Positions 1 through 8,276 of a stretch of DNA of 54,485 nt are shown piece after piece. The stretch is taken from contig JACPCU010000022.1 in NCBI GenBank assembly GCA_016184315.1, forward strand, positions 1-54,485. The letters run 5' to 3'. Under the pieces are notes generated by a model. That model worked only from the letters and a program-made list of their open reading frames with translations. It searched no databases and was not told where the DNA came from. Each line of letters begins with the position of its first letter. Positions within the stretch are counted from its first letter, which is position 1. This DNA comes from Nitrososphaerota archaeon. Lineage in GTDB: Archaea; Thermoproteota; Nitrososphaeria; Nitrososphaerales; JACQRY01. A program made the translations under genes and the position numbers.

Positions 1-1
1 A

Positions 2-160
2 AAGAGCAAGGGGGTTTCCGTCAAAGAGATGAAAGTAGTATACCATATTCTTAACAAACATGAAAAAAGTGCTAACGCGATAGCTAGAAGCTTGGATGTG
101 AGGGAAGAGGTTGTGACAAGGATACTTGATAGGCTGAGGGAAGAGTCTATCCTGCGATGA
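2..160 (+). CDS. C-terminal fragment of a winged-helix/HTH protein (5' end outside window)
   Basis: An open frame enters from the left edge and ends at TGA 158-160, giving 52 residues. The end of the fragment reads like a winged-helix DNA-binding domain: a helix ending in KHEKSANAIARSLDV (turn and recognition helix), then EEVVTRILDRLREESIL. The N-terminal part is missing, so family and target are unknown. It was too short and lacks a start, so it is easily overlooked. It probably encodes a transcription regulator or the DNA-binding tail of a larger protein; this is inference from the helix pattern only. Confidence 0.5.
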   Translation, partial: KSKGVSVKEMKVVYHILNKHEKSANAIARSLDVREEVVTRILDRLREESILR

Positions 161-403
161 AGGGAAGCAAAGCAATAGTGCATAGTCAAGAATTATCGGG
201 AACTATGGTCGGGTTCTGTCGCATTTATTCAGCATCGAGCAGGCAACTGTGTTTGTATCAATCTACCATGCCGAATTAACGCAACAGAATCCCAAGAGGA
301 TATTGGTATCGCATCAAAAGGGCAGCGCCATGACGGGAATGATATTTGGAGAAGCAGCTTTGAGTTAACGCAACTGTCCTTGTCGCCAAAAGACGTTTAA
401 GTG
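161..403. other. Intergenic stretch without a convincing gene
   Basis: Two plus-strand frames stay open across much of this stretch (roughly 186-399 and 188-367), but neither has an ATG, GTG or TTG near its beginning and neither resembles a family I recognise. It may be the remains of an older gene. An AT-rich TATA-like sequence (aattataac, about 404-412) lies at its right end and fits as promoter of the AbrB gene that follows. Confidence 0.4.
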
Positions 404-431
404 AATTATAACAAATCATAATGAAGAGGGT

Positions 432-659
432 ATGTCTCGACTGTTCAAAGCAAAGGTTAGGAGAGTTGGAACATCCCTAGGAGTCCTGATCCCTAAAGAA
501 ATGGCTGAAGAAGAGAAGATAAAGGAAGGCGAAGAAGTGAAGATAGGCCTCTTCAAAGAAAAAAGATTAGAAGATGTGTTGGAACTGATGGGAACCGCCA
601 AAGGCACCAAACCCTTCAATAGGAACAGAGCCGACAAGGTTGACCGATATTTTTCTTAA
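432..659 (+). CDS. AbrB/SpoVT-family DNA-binding protein (orphan antitoxin-like)
   Basis: The protein has 75 residues. Its first half has the swapped-hairpin AbrB pattern RRVGTSLGVLIPKEMAEE followed by IKEGEEVKIGLFKEK; the second half is charged and probably disordered or helical. Proteins of this family bind DNA as dimers and in archaea are often antitoxins of PIN-domain toxins, binding both the toxin and their own promoter. No toxin gene follows here: the next gene is on the other strand, so it is either an orphan antitoxin or a stand-alone regulator. A TATA-like box about 25 bp before the ATG suggests a leaderless transcript. Family call is firm; partner and role are inference. Confidence 0.75.
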   Translation: MSRLFKAKVRRVGTSLGVLIPKEMAEEEKIKEGEEVKIGLFKEKRLEDVLELMGTAKGTKPFNRNRADKVDRYFS

Positions 660-706
660 TCAACTCTCCAGAGAGATTGAGAAATTCTTGTAGGAACTCT
701 TGTGCT

Positions 707-1453
707 TTAGCGTCTTCTTCTGAGGAGCAGTGCGGTGGCTACGATTGCGGCCGCTAGGGCGATTGCTCCGATGGTCAGTGTGCCTTCTGCTGCGAGGGGG
801 GCTGTTTCACGGATGGTTTGGGTTGCTGTGATTGTGGTGGTTACGGCTTGTTGACCTGTTCCTGTTGGTTGGCCTAGTGTTTGAGTGACGGTTAGGGTTT
901 CTCGTTGCGTGGCTGTGGTTTGCTGTGTTAGGGTTGAGGTTGTTGTTGACGTCTGGATTTGGGTTACTGTTGCTGTTTGGGTGCGTGTTACTGTGACTGT
1001 TTCTGCCTGGATGTTTCCATGGGTGTCGATAGGAGAGACGGTGACTTTTCCTCGCATCCAGGGGTGTAGTCGGCAGTAGTAGCGGTATTCGCCTGGGCTG
1101 GTGAAGTTGAATTCAGGTGCCTGCTGGTTGGGTTGAATGAATCCCGCGTCGTATTTTCCGTTTGGTCTGGGTGATTGGTCGGTGAACTGGGAGTCGGTGA
1201 GGGTTACGGTGTGGGGGCTGGTTTGGTCGTGGTTGACCCAGATGGCTTTGGCGTTTCTAAGGACTGTGATGTTTTGGGGCGCGAAGTAGGGTGGGCTTTC
1301 GCCTAGGATGTCTATGCTGCAAACTATGTTGGTGTGGGGCTCATTGCAGTTGGCCTCTGAACGTTGATGACCTTCCGCTGTTAGAGGTAGTAGGGTGATG
1401 ACTGTTGATACTGCTAAGAGAATGAGTAGTATGTCGATTGCGCTCCGATTCAA
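707..1453 (-). CDS. Membrane-anchored blue-copper (cupredoxin) protein
   Basis: A 248-residue exported protein with an N-terminal hydrophobic signal (about residues 6-25), a plastocyanin-like domain (about 45-140), a long Thr/Gln/Val-rich stalk (about 145-215) and a C-terminal membrane helix followed by RRRR. Type 1 copper ligands are visible: His81 in SPHTVTL, then Cys127, His130 and Met133 in YYCRLHPWMRGKV. Such proteins shuttle electrons on the outer face of the membrane, and a terminal oxidase is encoded later in the window. The start is TTG at 1451-1453, preceded by AGGAG about 8 bases upstream. The Thr-rich stalk is a likely glycosylation region. The redox partner is not shown by the sequence. 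Confidence 0.85.
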   Translation of the reverse strand: MNRSAIDILLILLAVSTVITLLPLTAEGHQRSEANCNEPHTNIVCSIDILGESPPYFAPQNITVLRNAKAIWVNHDQTSPHTVTLTDSQFTDQSPRPNGKYDAGFIQPNQQAPEFNFTSPGEYRYYCRLHPWMRGKVTVSPIDTHGNIQAETVTVTRTQTATVTQIQTSTTTSTLTQQTTATQRETLTVTQTLGQPTGTGQQAVTTTITATQTIRETAPLAAEGTLTIGAIALAAAIVATALLLRRRR

Positions 1454-1610
1454 CTCGTTCTCCTGGGCGGTTCGACTGCTGGTTTATTAATTGTGTGAGG
1501 ACTAATTCTGTTGATAAAATGTATGGCGCAGACATGGAACTTTCAAGTAGAGGGGAAGATTCACATGCGGACTTAACACTTAAATCTAAAAGCATTAACT
1601 CTACTATCAG

Positions 1611-1859
1611 ATGAAGTCTACGCTTCTAGTCAGCAAAGACAAATTCGAGGAAATAGTTAGGTTCGCCATGAAGGCGGTAAAAGACGGATTCCCCGACAAC
1701 GAGATATGGGCGACCGTCGAAGTCATGTCCAGCGATGAGCTACAGGCAAGCATCGAGGAATCGGACAGAGACTTAGAACAGAGCCTTGTGAGGAGGTTCG
1801 ACTCCCATAAGGATGCAAAACGATGGTTAAGCTCTCTACGAGCAGTGAAGAAACCATGA
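1611..1859 (+). CDS. Small acidic protein, probable antitoxin partner of the following RelE-like frame
   Basis: An 82-residue protein with an alternating helix pattern (KFEEIVRFAMKAVKDGF near the start, EQSLVRRFDSHKDAKRWL near the end). I do not recognise the family firmly. Its size, acidity and position 20 bases before a RelE/ParE-like toxin frame suggest the antitoxin half of a type II module. A TATA-like sequence (acttaaatct) is centred about 28 bp before the ATG, consistent with a leaderless mRNA. The gene diverges from the copper-protein gene at 707-1453, sharing a roughly 155-bp promoter region. Confidence 0.5.
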   Translation: MKSTLLVSKDKFEEIVRFAMKAVKDGFPDNEIWATVEVMSSDELQASIEESDRDLEQSLVRRFDSHKDAKRWLSSLRAVKKP

Positions 1860-1878
1860 GTCGGAGCTGCCCAACTGA

Positions 1879-2085
1879 TTGCCTTGGAAAACCATCTTTA
1901 CCCATACCTTTGAGCGTGACTTCAGAAAGCTGGCATCAGAAATCCAAGAAAGGACAACTGCGGCCATAGAGGAATTGTCGTCAAACGAAGATCCATGTAG
2001 ACTCTCAACAGTTATCATCCCCCGTAGCAAGACCTTGAGAAACACCAACACTACGGATGTAGGTTTGCACGGTGCAAACGCTTGA
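1879..2085 (+). pseudogene. Truncated RelE/ParE-like toxin
   Basis: A TTG-started frame of 68 residues. The first 40 residues follow the RelE/ParE pattern: a beta strand (KTIFTHTFERDFRKLA), a helix with the EIQERTTAAIEEL pattern, then EDPCRL. After this the expected core strands (the Arg-rich LR.GRxRI..Y.. part carrying the catalytic residues) are not found in any frame; the reading frame runs into unrelated sequence and stops. RelE toxins cut mRNA on the ribosome and ParE toxins inhibit gyrase; this copy lacks the region needed for either and is probably dead. Antitoxin candidate lies just upstream. Confidence 0.5.
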
Positions 2086-2411
2086 ACGGTAAGCATCTTG
2101 AAGGGGCCCAAGAGTTCCTAAAGAAGGGGGATCTTAGTCAAGCGTCAGTGAGTCTTGTGGTGCAGATGCTGAGATCGTCAAGGCCGTAGCGGCGAAGGGG
2201 GGTATCGGACTTGTCTCCCATCTAAGCTTGGCTGAATTCGTTTCAGGGCTGAGCAGAGAGCACCCAAGGTGGAGACTAATAGATAGCTTCAACTATGCCC
2301 AGAGCCTTCATAAGAATTTTATCCTGCAGTAGACTGTGGTTACTTCGTTCTTTTGGCGAATCATGTCATACATAGCTTACGCTGGGATTTGATTAAATAA
2401 AGAAAAGGGGG
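2086..2411. other. Gene-poor stretch after the toxin remnant
   Basis: No start-to-stop gene is convincing. One plus-strand frame is open from about 2137 to the TAG at 2332 and reads like a protein end (VSHLSLAEFVSGLSREH), but it has no good start and I cannot place it; it may be another fragment of a decayed gene. The right end is AT-rich and leads into the hairpin that ends the minus-strand surface operon. Confidence 0.35.
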
Positions 2412-2431
2412 GAGCTGTCCCTTGGACAGCT
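2400..2431 (-). terminator. Hairpin and T-rich tail after the surface-protein operon
   Basis: Directly after the stop codon on the minus strand lies a perfect 8-bp inverted repeat (agctgtcc / ggacagct, loop of 3), followed on the transcript by a C run and a T-rich tail (CCCTTTTCTTTATTT). The hairpin overlaps the last base of the stop codon. Position and shape fit a transcription terminator for the 7268-2431 transcript; archaeal termination depends mainly on the T-rich part. Confidence 0.6.
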
Positions 2432-4095
2432 TACCTTTTTCGTATGAGTACGGCTAGTTCTACTACTAGGGTTAGTAGTGCGAGTACGGCTGCTACTATG
2501 ACGTAGGTGGATGTTTGGGCTACTGCTGAGTTGACTGAGTCTAGGTTGCTCTTCATGGTGTTGACTGTGTTCTTGACGTCTGTGCCGACGCTGGTGATGG
2601 AGCCTGATAGGGCGGTCTGTGCAGCTGTGATGGCGGTCTTGATCTCGTTGGTTTGTGCTGTGTTGCCTGTTGATATTCCGTCTATCTTGGTTGAGATTCC
2701 GCTGATAGCTGTGCTTAGCGCGGTTATGTCGCTCCTCGCGTTGGTAACGGCGGTTGTTATGGCGGTCTGAGAGTTGCTGATTCTAGTGCCGACTTCGTTG
2801 ATTATTGCTGTTCGTGCGTCGTCAACCTTTGTGCCAATTGCGTTTATCTGTGTGGTGAGGGCTGCTTGGTCGGGGAGTTTCTTGTTGACTGCGAAGGATG
2901 CTGTTGTCAGCATTGTTGTGCCGTTGAAACTTGCTGGTACTACTACTACGTAGTTGCCTTCTTTGTCAGGGACAGTGTATGTTCCCTGCCATAGCCCGTT
3001 GTGGACTTTGCTGAGTGTTACTGGTGCTGCGGTCTTGTCTGGCTGGTGGACGTGGACAAATCCTGGTCCTCCAAGTGACAGTGGTGCTGCTGCTGAACCG
3101 AAGTTCACCGTTGGGGCGTAGGTGCCGTTGACCGTTGCCAAGACCCATATTTCTACGGTTTGGCCGACATATGCTATTGCTGGTGCCTTTGCTTCAAGGG
3201 TGGTTGCGTAGGTGGGGGTTATACTGTATGTTATGCCTAGAGTTGTGCTCTTGCTGTTTCCAGCTGTGTCTGTCGCTATTATGGTTATGGTGTTTGAGCC
3301 TAGTGCTAGAGTTACTGTAGCTGAGAATGCTCCTGTGGATGCTACTGTGGCGCTGCTGCCGCCGACTGTTAGTGAGGCGACTGCGACATTGTCTGTGACT
3401 GTGCCTGTTATTGTCAGATCTGCTTTGTAGACTTTTGCTCCGTCTGCAGGTGAGGAGACGGTTATGGCTGGTGCTGTGTTGTCCACTGTGTAGCTCGTTG
3501 TACTGGTTGCTTGGTTGCCGGCTGCGTCCTTCGCGACTACGCTGATTGTTTGACTGCCTTCTGTTGATGAAGCAGTTATCGTGCCGGTCCACTTTCCTGC
3601 TGAAAGTGTAAGAGCTACGCTGTTGGCTGTGACTGAGGTTACGCCGATGTTGTCGCTGGATTCTACGGTTACTGTTATTGATGCTCCGCCTTTGACTGTG
3701 GTTTTGTCAAGGGTGACTGTGGATACTGTTGGGGCGGTGGTGTCTGCTGATGTCAGTGTGAAGGTTGCTTGTCCTGTGCTGCCTCCCTGGGAGGCTTTTA
3801 CTGTCCAAGTACCGAGTGGTGTGCTGGGCAGAGGTCCGAAGGGAGTTGCGCTGAAAGCGCCGCTTGTATCAGCTACGGCTTGATCGACACCGAAGATGCT
3901 GCCATCGGGCTTGAGCAATTGGAGTCCAACTGCTTGGCCTGATTGAGCACCTGTTCCCGTTAGTGATATTGTTTGTCCTCCGGAATAGCTGCTGGCGCCT
4001 AGGGTTACGGCGACGACGGCGTATGCTGGTACGGCCGCTAGGGCTAACGCTATGGATAGGGTGAGCGCTAAAAATAGGGTGGTGGGGGTTTTCAT
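2431..4095 (-). CDS. Surface stalk/anchor protein with Ig-like domains, coiled coil and C-terminal membrane helix (SlaB-like)
   Basis: I place the start at ATG 4093-4095, giving 554 residues: it begins a clear signal peptide (MKTPTTLFLALTLSIALALA... cleaved near AYA) and is preceded by AAGGGGGAA. The frame extends further upstream but there it overlaps the previous gene. Domains: an Ig-like N-terminal part, two repeats beginning DTTAPTVS and DNTAPAITVSSP (about 115-290), another beta domain (about 290-405), then a polar Thr/Ser/Ala helical region (about 415-525) with heptad-like spacing, and a membrane helix ending VLIRKR. It starts 14 bases after the big secreted gene, so the two are an operon. 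Layout matches the stalk subunit (SlaB) of Sulfolobales S-layers; homology is not established by this. Confidence 0.75.
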   Translation of the reverse strand: MKTPTTLFLALTLSIALALAAVPAYAVVAVTLGASSYSGGQTISLTGTGAQSGQAVGLQLLKPDGSIFGVDQAVADTSGAFSATPFGPLPSTPLGTWTVKASQGGSTGQATFTLTSADTTAPTVSTVTLDKTTVKGGASITVTVESSDNIGVTSVTANSVALTLSAGKWTGTITASSTEGSQTISVVAKDAAGNQATSTTSYTVDNTAPAITVSSPADGAKVYKADLTITGTVTDNVAVASLTVGGSSATVASTGAFSATVTLALGSNTITIIATDTAGNSKSTTLGITYSITPTYATTLEAKAPAIAYVGQTVEIWVLATVNGTYAPTVNFGSAAAPLSLGGPGFVHVHQPDKTAAPVTLSKVHNGLWQGTYTVPDKEGNYVVVVPASFNGTTMLTTASFAVNKKLPDQAALTTQINAIGTKVDDARTAIINEVGTRISNSQTAITTAVTNARSDITALSTAISGISTKIDGISTGNTAQTNEIKTAITAAQTALSGSITSVGTDVKNTVNTMKSNLDSVNSAVAQTSTYVIVAAVLALLTLVVELAVLIRKR

Positions 4096-4109
4096 GTTGT
4101 TTCCCCCTT

Positions 4110-7100
4110 CTATGATACGGTTACGGTGGTTTTCTGTACTATTGCTAGTACGTTGGCGGTGCTGAAGCTGTCCCATGCGAAGGCTTCGATGGTGTAGGTT
4201 CCTGCTGCTGTTGGTGTCCAACCGGCACTTAGTGTGACGGCTGTGCTGGCGGGTATGTTGAGGCTAGCTGTTGTTAGGTAGACTATCTTGCCTGTGGAGT
4301 CTTTGACTTGGACGATTAGTAGGGTTTGTTGCGCTGAACTTTGGGTGTTTGTGATTGTTGAGGCGACGCTTACCAGGTTTCCGACCGTTGGTGCTGTTAC
4401 TGGGTTACCTGCTGTGTCTTGGAGTGTTGGGGTTGTAGAGGTCGCCTTGTATATTGCTCCTGCCTGCGTAAAGTTGTATGTTAGGCTTCCTGAGACTCCT
4501 CCTCCGAGGGCTGTTACGGTGGCCAATCCTGCTGTTGTGGGTGCTCTGACGTATCCTGTTGCGATGCCTGTATCTGTCGCGGTGACGATTGTTGTGGTGA
4601 GGACGGTGCCTGCAGTGCTAGCGAGTTGTACTGTGGTGCCTGGTGAGGTTATGATGGTCACTCCTGATGCGTCTACGATCTTTGCGGAGATGGTTACGAT
4701 GGTAGATCCGTCAGCCGCTGCGGTGGTTGGCGATGCGCTTAGTGACATCTTGAACGGTGATCCTGAGACCTGTACGGTCAGTGTGACTGTTGAGGTGAAT
4801 GTAGATGCGCCCGCTGTGGTGAAGGTTCCGGTTATCCGGATTGTGGATAGTCCGCCTGCGGGGACTGCTGATGGGGCTGTCCAAGTGAATGTTGTCTTCG
4901 TGCCTCCTGTGGATATGCTTGAGATTGCGCCTACGGTGCCCTCTGTGGCGATGCCAGTGAAGCTAACCGCTGCGTTGGTTGCTAGGGCATTGTTGGCGTT
5001 GGGATCAAGGAGCTGGATGGTTATGGTAGTTGCAGTGCTGATTTGCACGATGCTTGGCTTGGGTGATAGCTTGAAGGTGGTTGCTGCAGCTCCGAAGGTG
5101 ACGTCAACTGACCCTGTGTAGCCTCCGCCTGTGGCGGTAACTGTGACTTTTCCGACTGTTGTGCTTGACTTCAGAGTGATGCCGCCTGAGGTGGTCATTC
5201 CTGTGGTGGCGCTGATTGAGTCAGTCATGGTGGTAGTACCTGTTTGCGAGAATGTGCCGCCTGTTGTGGTGAGGGTTATGGCTATGGCAGCCGAGGGTAC
5301 AACTGTGTTATCGTAGGCATCTTGTAGGGTGAAGGTTATCGCTGTTGTTGACGATCCGTCCGCGGTGATTGTGCTTGACGCCGCAGATCCAGAGAAGTCG
5401 GTCGCGGTTCCGCCGTTGATTGTGATTGTGCCTGTTGTGCCAGAGAACCCGCCCGATGATGCAGTGACTGTTGCAGTTCCTGCTTCAATAGAGGCGGTTA
5501 GTGTGGCGGTTGCCTTCCCGTCTGCTCCTGTGGTGGCGCTCGATGGACTAATGGTTGGGAGATTAGTGGCCGGGGTTGCTCCGGTAGCGCGGCTGAACGA
5601 AACTGATGCTCCCGTTATGACGTTACCGTTGGAATCTTTCACGGTTGCAGTTACGGTTGCGCTTTCGAGGATCTTTATGGTTGTCTTGTCTATGGAGATG
5701 GTTACCGAGGCTACAGGTCCAGTGGTGAATGAGACAGTTGCTGTGTTGCTAAGTGCTGTTCCGCCAGAGGTGATTGCTGTTGCGGTAATAGTTGCCTTGG
5801 ATCCAGCTGTTGTTGTGGAGGAGGATGATAGGACGATTGTGGCCTTTCCAGTACTAGTGCTGGTTGTCGCAGATGAGGCTGAAAGCGAACCTGCGCTTGT
5901 GCCGAAGGTTATGGTTTGCGCTGTCCCTTTGATGGTGTTGCCGTTAGCGTCGAGGAGCTTTGCTGTGATTGTTGAAGAGCCTCCAACTGCAGGTATTGAG
6001 TCTGGGCTGGCTGATAGAGATAGTGTTGTTGCTGAACCCCAAACGGTGGTGATCTTGTAGTCTGTGGAAGAACCGCTTCCGATCAGGCCTGAAGATCTAG
6101 CCTTCATAGTCTGGGTTCCCTGTGTTATGCTTGTGGTGAATATTGTCTTCGCGGCACCTAAGGCGTCTGTGGTAACACTGCTCGAGGTAAAGCTTCCGCC
6201 AGTTACTTCGTCCGAGGTGGATGCGCTAGTTGAGAATGTCACCGCCACGCCTGAGACACCCTTTCCGGTATTATCTGTTACATAGGCTGCTACATTGATG
6301 CTCTGTCCTGCTTTTAGAGAGCCAGAGGTGCTGTCCTGAGCTTCGATGCCTGTGACCATGTCTGTTGAACTGGTTACGCTTTGAATCTTGTACTTGTCCC
6401 CAGTCACTCCTGCCGCGGTGTTCATGTATACTGCGTCGATGCTCTTCCAGCTACCGCTTGTTGAGCCGTCAAGTAAGGTAGCTGTTGCTGAGGCTGCTAC
6501 TGCTGAGCTCGCAGCGAGTGTTGCTTTCCCTACTACACTGTTTCCAGAAGCATCTCTTCCGGCTATTATGACGGTTACAGCCGATCCCGAGCTTGCTCCA
6601 GAAATAGCCGTCAGGATAAGCCTTAGGCTCTCAGCTGACGAGAGAGTTGGGCTTGCAAAGGTCGCTTTAGGCTCCATTCCTTGGTTGATGAATGTCCCCG
6701 TCCCCGAAGCAACGCTGACTCTTACGTTCACAGGATTGCTAGTTGAAGCCTGCAGCGTAGCGCCTGAGGTTACGTCGAGTGTGAAAATGTTGAATCCGTC
6801 TGTGTAGGACGAGCCAGTGGTGCCGACATCTGCCACCGCGCCTAGAAGCTTGATCTTTCCTGCTGCGCTGGGTGCTAGAGCGATGTTGCTTACGACGACG
6901 ACGTATGGGCCGGTACCGGATATGCTCACTGAAGCAGTGCCGCCTAGCCCTGTAGTAGTTACAGAGCTCTCAGAGAGTATAGCCCACCGTGCGGAGACCA
7001 CTATTTGGATCTGCGCGTAGCTAGCTGTAGAACTGGAAGGATTGGTTACGGTGAATTCGACGTCCCGGGCGGTCTTTGCGTCGACGCCTGGGAGACCTGT

Positions 7101-7268
7101 TGTACTGTCTGTGATTCCAGTACTTACGCTTGCAGTTGAGGCTGTAGCGTGTACTATTGGAATTGCTGGTAGTAGCGCTGCCAGTAAAAGGACTGTTACC
7201 AGTCCTACTGACAGAGCTGTACGTCTATTTGCCATACTTATTGGGTTGAACGGTATCTGATTATTCAT
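4110..7268 (-). CDS. Large secreted Ig-repeat surface protein, candidate S-layer lattice protein (SlaA-like)
   Basis: A 1052-residue protein of Ser, Thr, Gly, Ala and Val with almost no Cys. A signal peptide lies at about 16-42 (ends IPIVHATA). The rest is a chain of beta-sandwich repeats, several of the invasin/intimin Big-type: DKTTIKILESATVTATVKDSNGN, then TGADGKATATLT, recurring from about residue 300 to 950. There is no C-terminal membrane helix, so anchoring must come from elsewhere, most simply from the next gene. ATG 7268 has the ribosome site AGAGGT seven bases upstream; a second ATG at 7235 is possible. A strong TATA box precedes it. The size, composition and pairing suggest the main cell-envelope lattice protein; an adhesin is the alternative. 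Confidence 0.75.
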   Translation of the reverse strand: MNNQIPFNPISMANRRTALSVGLVTVLLLAALLPAIPIVHATASTASVSTGITDSTTGLPGVDAKTARDVEFTVTNPSSSTASYAQIQIVVSARWAILSESSVTTTGLGGTASVSISGTGPYVVVVSNIALAPSAAGKIKLLGAVADVGTTGSSYTDGFNIFTLDVTSGATLQASTSNPVNVRVSVASGTGTFINQGMEPKATFASPTLSSAESLRLILTAISGASSGSAVTVIIAGRDASGNSVVGKATLAASSAVAASATATLLDGSTSGSWKSIDAVYMNTAAGVTGDKYKIQSVTSSTDMVTGIEAQDSTSGSLKAGQSINVAAYVTDNTGKGVSGVAVTFSTSASTSDEVTGGSFTSSSVTTDALGAAKTIFTTSITQGTQTMKARSSGLIGSGSSTDYKITTVWGSATTLSLSASPDSIPAVGGSSTITAKLLDANGNTIKGTAQTITFGTSAGSLSASSATTSTSTGKATIVLSSSSTTTAGSKATITATAITSGGTALSNTATVSFTTGPVASVTISIDKTTIKILESATVTATVKDSNGNVITGASVSFSRATGATPATNLPTISPSSATTGADGKATATLTASIEAGTATVTASSGGFSGTTGTITINGGTATDFSGSAASSTITADGSSTTAITFTLQDAYDNTVVPSAAIAITLTTTGGTFSQTGTTTMTDSISATTGMTTSGGITLKSSTTVGKVTVTATGGGYTGSVDVTFGAAATTFKLSPKPSIVQISTATTITIQLLDPNANNALATNAAVSFTGIATEGTVGAISSISTGGTKTTFTWTAPSAVPAGGLSTIRITGTFTTAGASTFTSTVTLTVQVSGSPFKMSLSASPTTAAADGSTIVTISAKIVDASGVTIITSPGTTVQLASTAGTVLTTTIVTATDTGIATGYVRAPTTAGLATVTALGGGVSGSLTYNFTQAGAIYKATSTTPTLQDTAGNPVTAPTVGNLVSVASTITNTQSSAQQTLLIVQVKDSTGKIVYLTTASLNIPASTAVTLSAGWTPTAAGTYTIEAFAWDSFSTANVLAIVQKTTVTVS

Positions 7269-7308
7269 TCTAGATACCTCTTATGTTTCCGTGGAGGCGG
7301 CTTTACTG

Positions 7309-7325
7309 ATTAGCTATATAAGACT
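7309..7325 (-). promoter_or_regulatory. TATA-box promoter of the surface-protein operon
   Basis: On the minus strand the sequence CTTATATAGC lies about 45 bases before the ATG at 7268, which predicts a transcription start about 20 bases before the gene. This leaves room for the AGAGGT ribosome-binding site, so the mRNA is expected to have a short leader, in contrast to several leaderless genes in the window. Confidence 0.6.
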
Positions 7326-7700
7326 TGTGAACAATTTATCTATTAGAAGCCCCAAAAAACGGGTTTAGAGCCCTAGATCAGCCCATAAAACCAATAACGG
7401 CAAGGTTTAAGCCCCTATTTTAACGCAAATACCCCTTGGTGTCAGAACCAGCAAAATACCCAAATAGACATGCCCAAAGCCAGCAGAACACTAGATGAGC
7501 CTAATCTAGTAGCTTAAACGCAAGCTGCTGTATCGCCTCAATTCCTTGACACCAAAAAATCCGAGGTTGACGTATGACTAAACGCGGATAATGGAAATCC
7601 TGAGGGAGAAGCACTGTCGAGCGGAAACAGTTGTATAGTATCCACCGTCAATCGGCAGCTTCTCCGAAGCTAGAGAAAGGCGTTTAGGAAATAGTCAGAA
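7326..7700. other. Non-coding stretch upstream of the surface operon, with short repeats
   Basis: No gene is visible. The stretch contains recurring AGCCC-type words (for example near 7347, 7368, 7379, 7409) and a 20-base word that returns exactly at 9839-9858. It marks the border between the surface operon and the toxin-antitoxin island. Confidence 0.4.
7448..7467 (+). repeat. 20-bp direct repeat, copy 1
   Basis: ccagcaaaatacccaaatag occurs here and again, exactly, at 9839-9858 in the same orientation. The flanks also share short words (AAAGCC shortly after the repeat in both). The two copies bracket part of the toxin-antitoxin island, but no inverted ends or transposase accompany them. Confidence 0.7.
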
Positions 7701-7886
7701 ATGCTGATCGTCAAGTCGTTCATTAAGGTCAATGTCTCAAACGGCATGAAGAGACATGAGGTGGTTGAGCTCTATTTATCTCATGAGTGGGAAAGAACAG
7801 ATCTTTCAAAGACTTCCAGAACAGTATTGGATTTTTGGAGACGCCGAGTGCGTAATTTCGCGATCGACCACGCGAAAGAGAGGTAA
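7701..7886 (+). CDS. Hypothetical small protein
   Basis: A 61-residue basic frame beginning at ATG 7701, with a plausible mixed helix composition (MKRHEVVELYLSHEWE, then TVLDFWRRRVRNFAIDHAKER). I recognise no family. There is no clear promoter or ribosome site. It may be a real small DNA- or RNA-binding protein, or a fragment of a decayed gene in this accessory region. Confidence 0.3.
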   Translation: MLIVKSFIKVNVSNGMKRHEVVELYLSHEWERTDLSKTSRTVLDFWRRRVRNFAIDHAKER

Positions 7887-7971
7887 ATAAGAAGTTTGCA
7901 TCTGCTCCAGGGTTTTGCTGTTATCATATATTTCTGCACATGTTCCAAAGCCGTGTCCCCATACGCCCTGC

Positions 7972-8205
7972 TTAGTTACAGACCGGATTCCACCTTTCTA
8001 TCAGCTCTAGGTACTCCCTTAGGCTTTTCGCATATCCAACCTTCGGAGCATGCTGCAGAATCTCTGCGTACCTTCTAGTCCCTACCCCGTAGTTATGGAC
8101 CAACATTGCTAGGTTTAAGATATCGAGCAACATGTTTCCGGACGAATAAGCGAGGATGACCTCATACACACGGGATCTGACGGAACTTTCAACATCCATA
8201 CCCAC
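7972..8205 (-). CDS. Hypothetical small helical protein
   Basis: A 77-residue minus-strand frame, starting at GTG 8203-8205 or at ATG 8197-8199. The composition looks coding: amphipathic helices such as VRSRVYEVILAYSSGNMLLDILN and a C-terminal SLREYLELIERW. The family is unknown. It diverges from the VapBC pair at 8277, with about 70 bases between, so the two may share a control region. The overlapping plus-strand frame is less protein-like and was left out. Confidence 0.4.
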   Translation of the reverse strand: MGMDVESSVRSRVYEVILAYSSGNMLLDILNLAMLVHNYGVGTRRYAEILQHAPKVGYAKSLREYLELIERWNPVCN

Positions 8206-8276
8206 TTACAACTGGATTTAACTTCGCTAAAACAAATAAATACTACATGTATGTAATACATCTACGGTGAGAAGCC

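Noticed and set aside
885-1079. Plus-strand Val-rich frame opposite the stalked cupredoxin
   Set aside because: It mirrors the Thr-rich stalk on the other strand and has no fold.
4096-4221. Upstream extension of the stalk protein frame
   Set aside because: It overlaps the end of the previous gene and precedes a clear signal peptide and ribosome site.
4288-7260. Long plus-strand frames opposite the large surface protein
   Set aside because: They are antisense shadows of a Ser/Thr/Ala/Gly-rich gene, with biased Val/Ala/Pro composition and no start signals.
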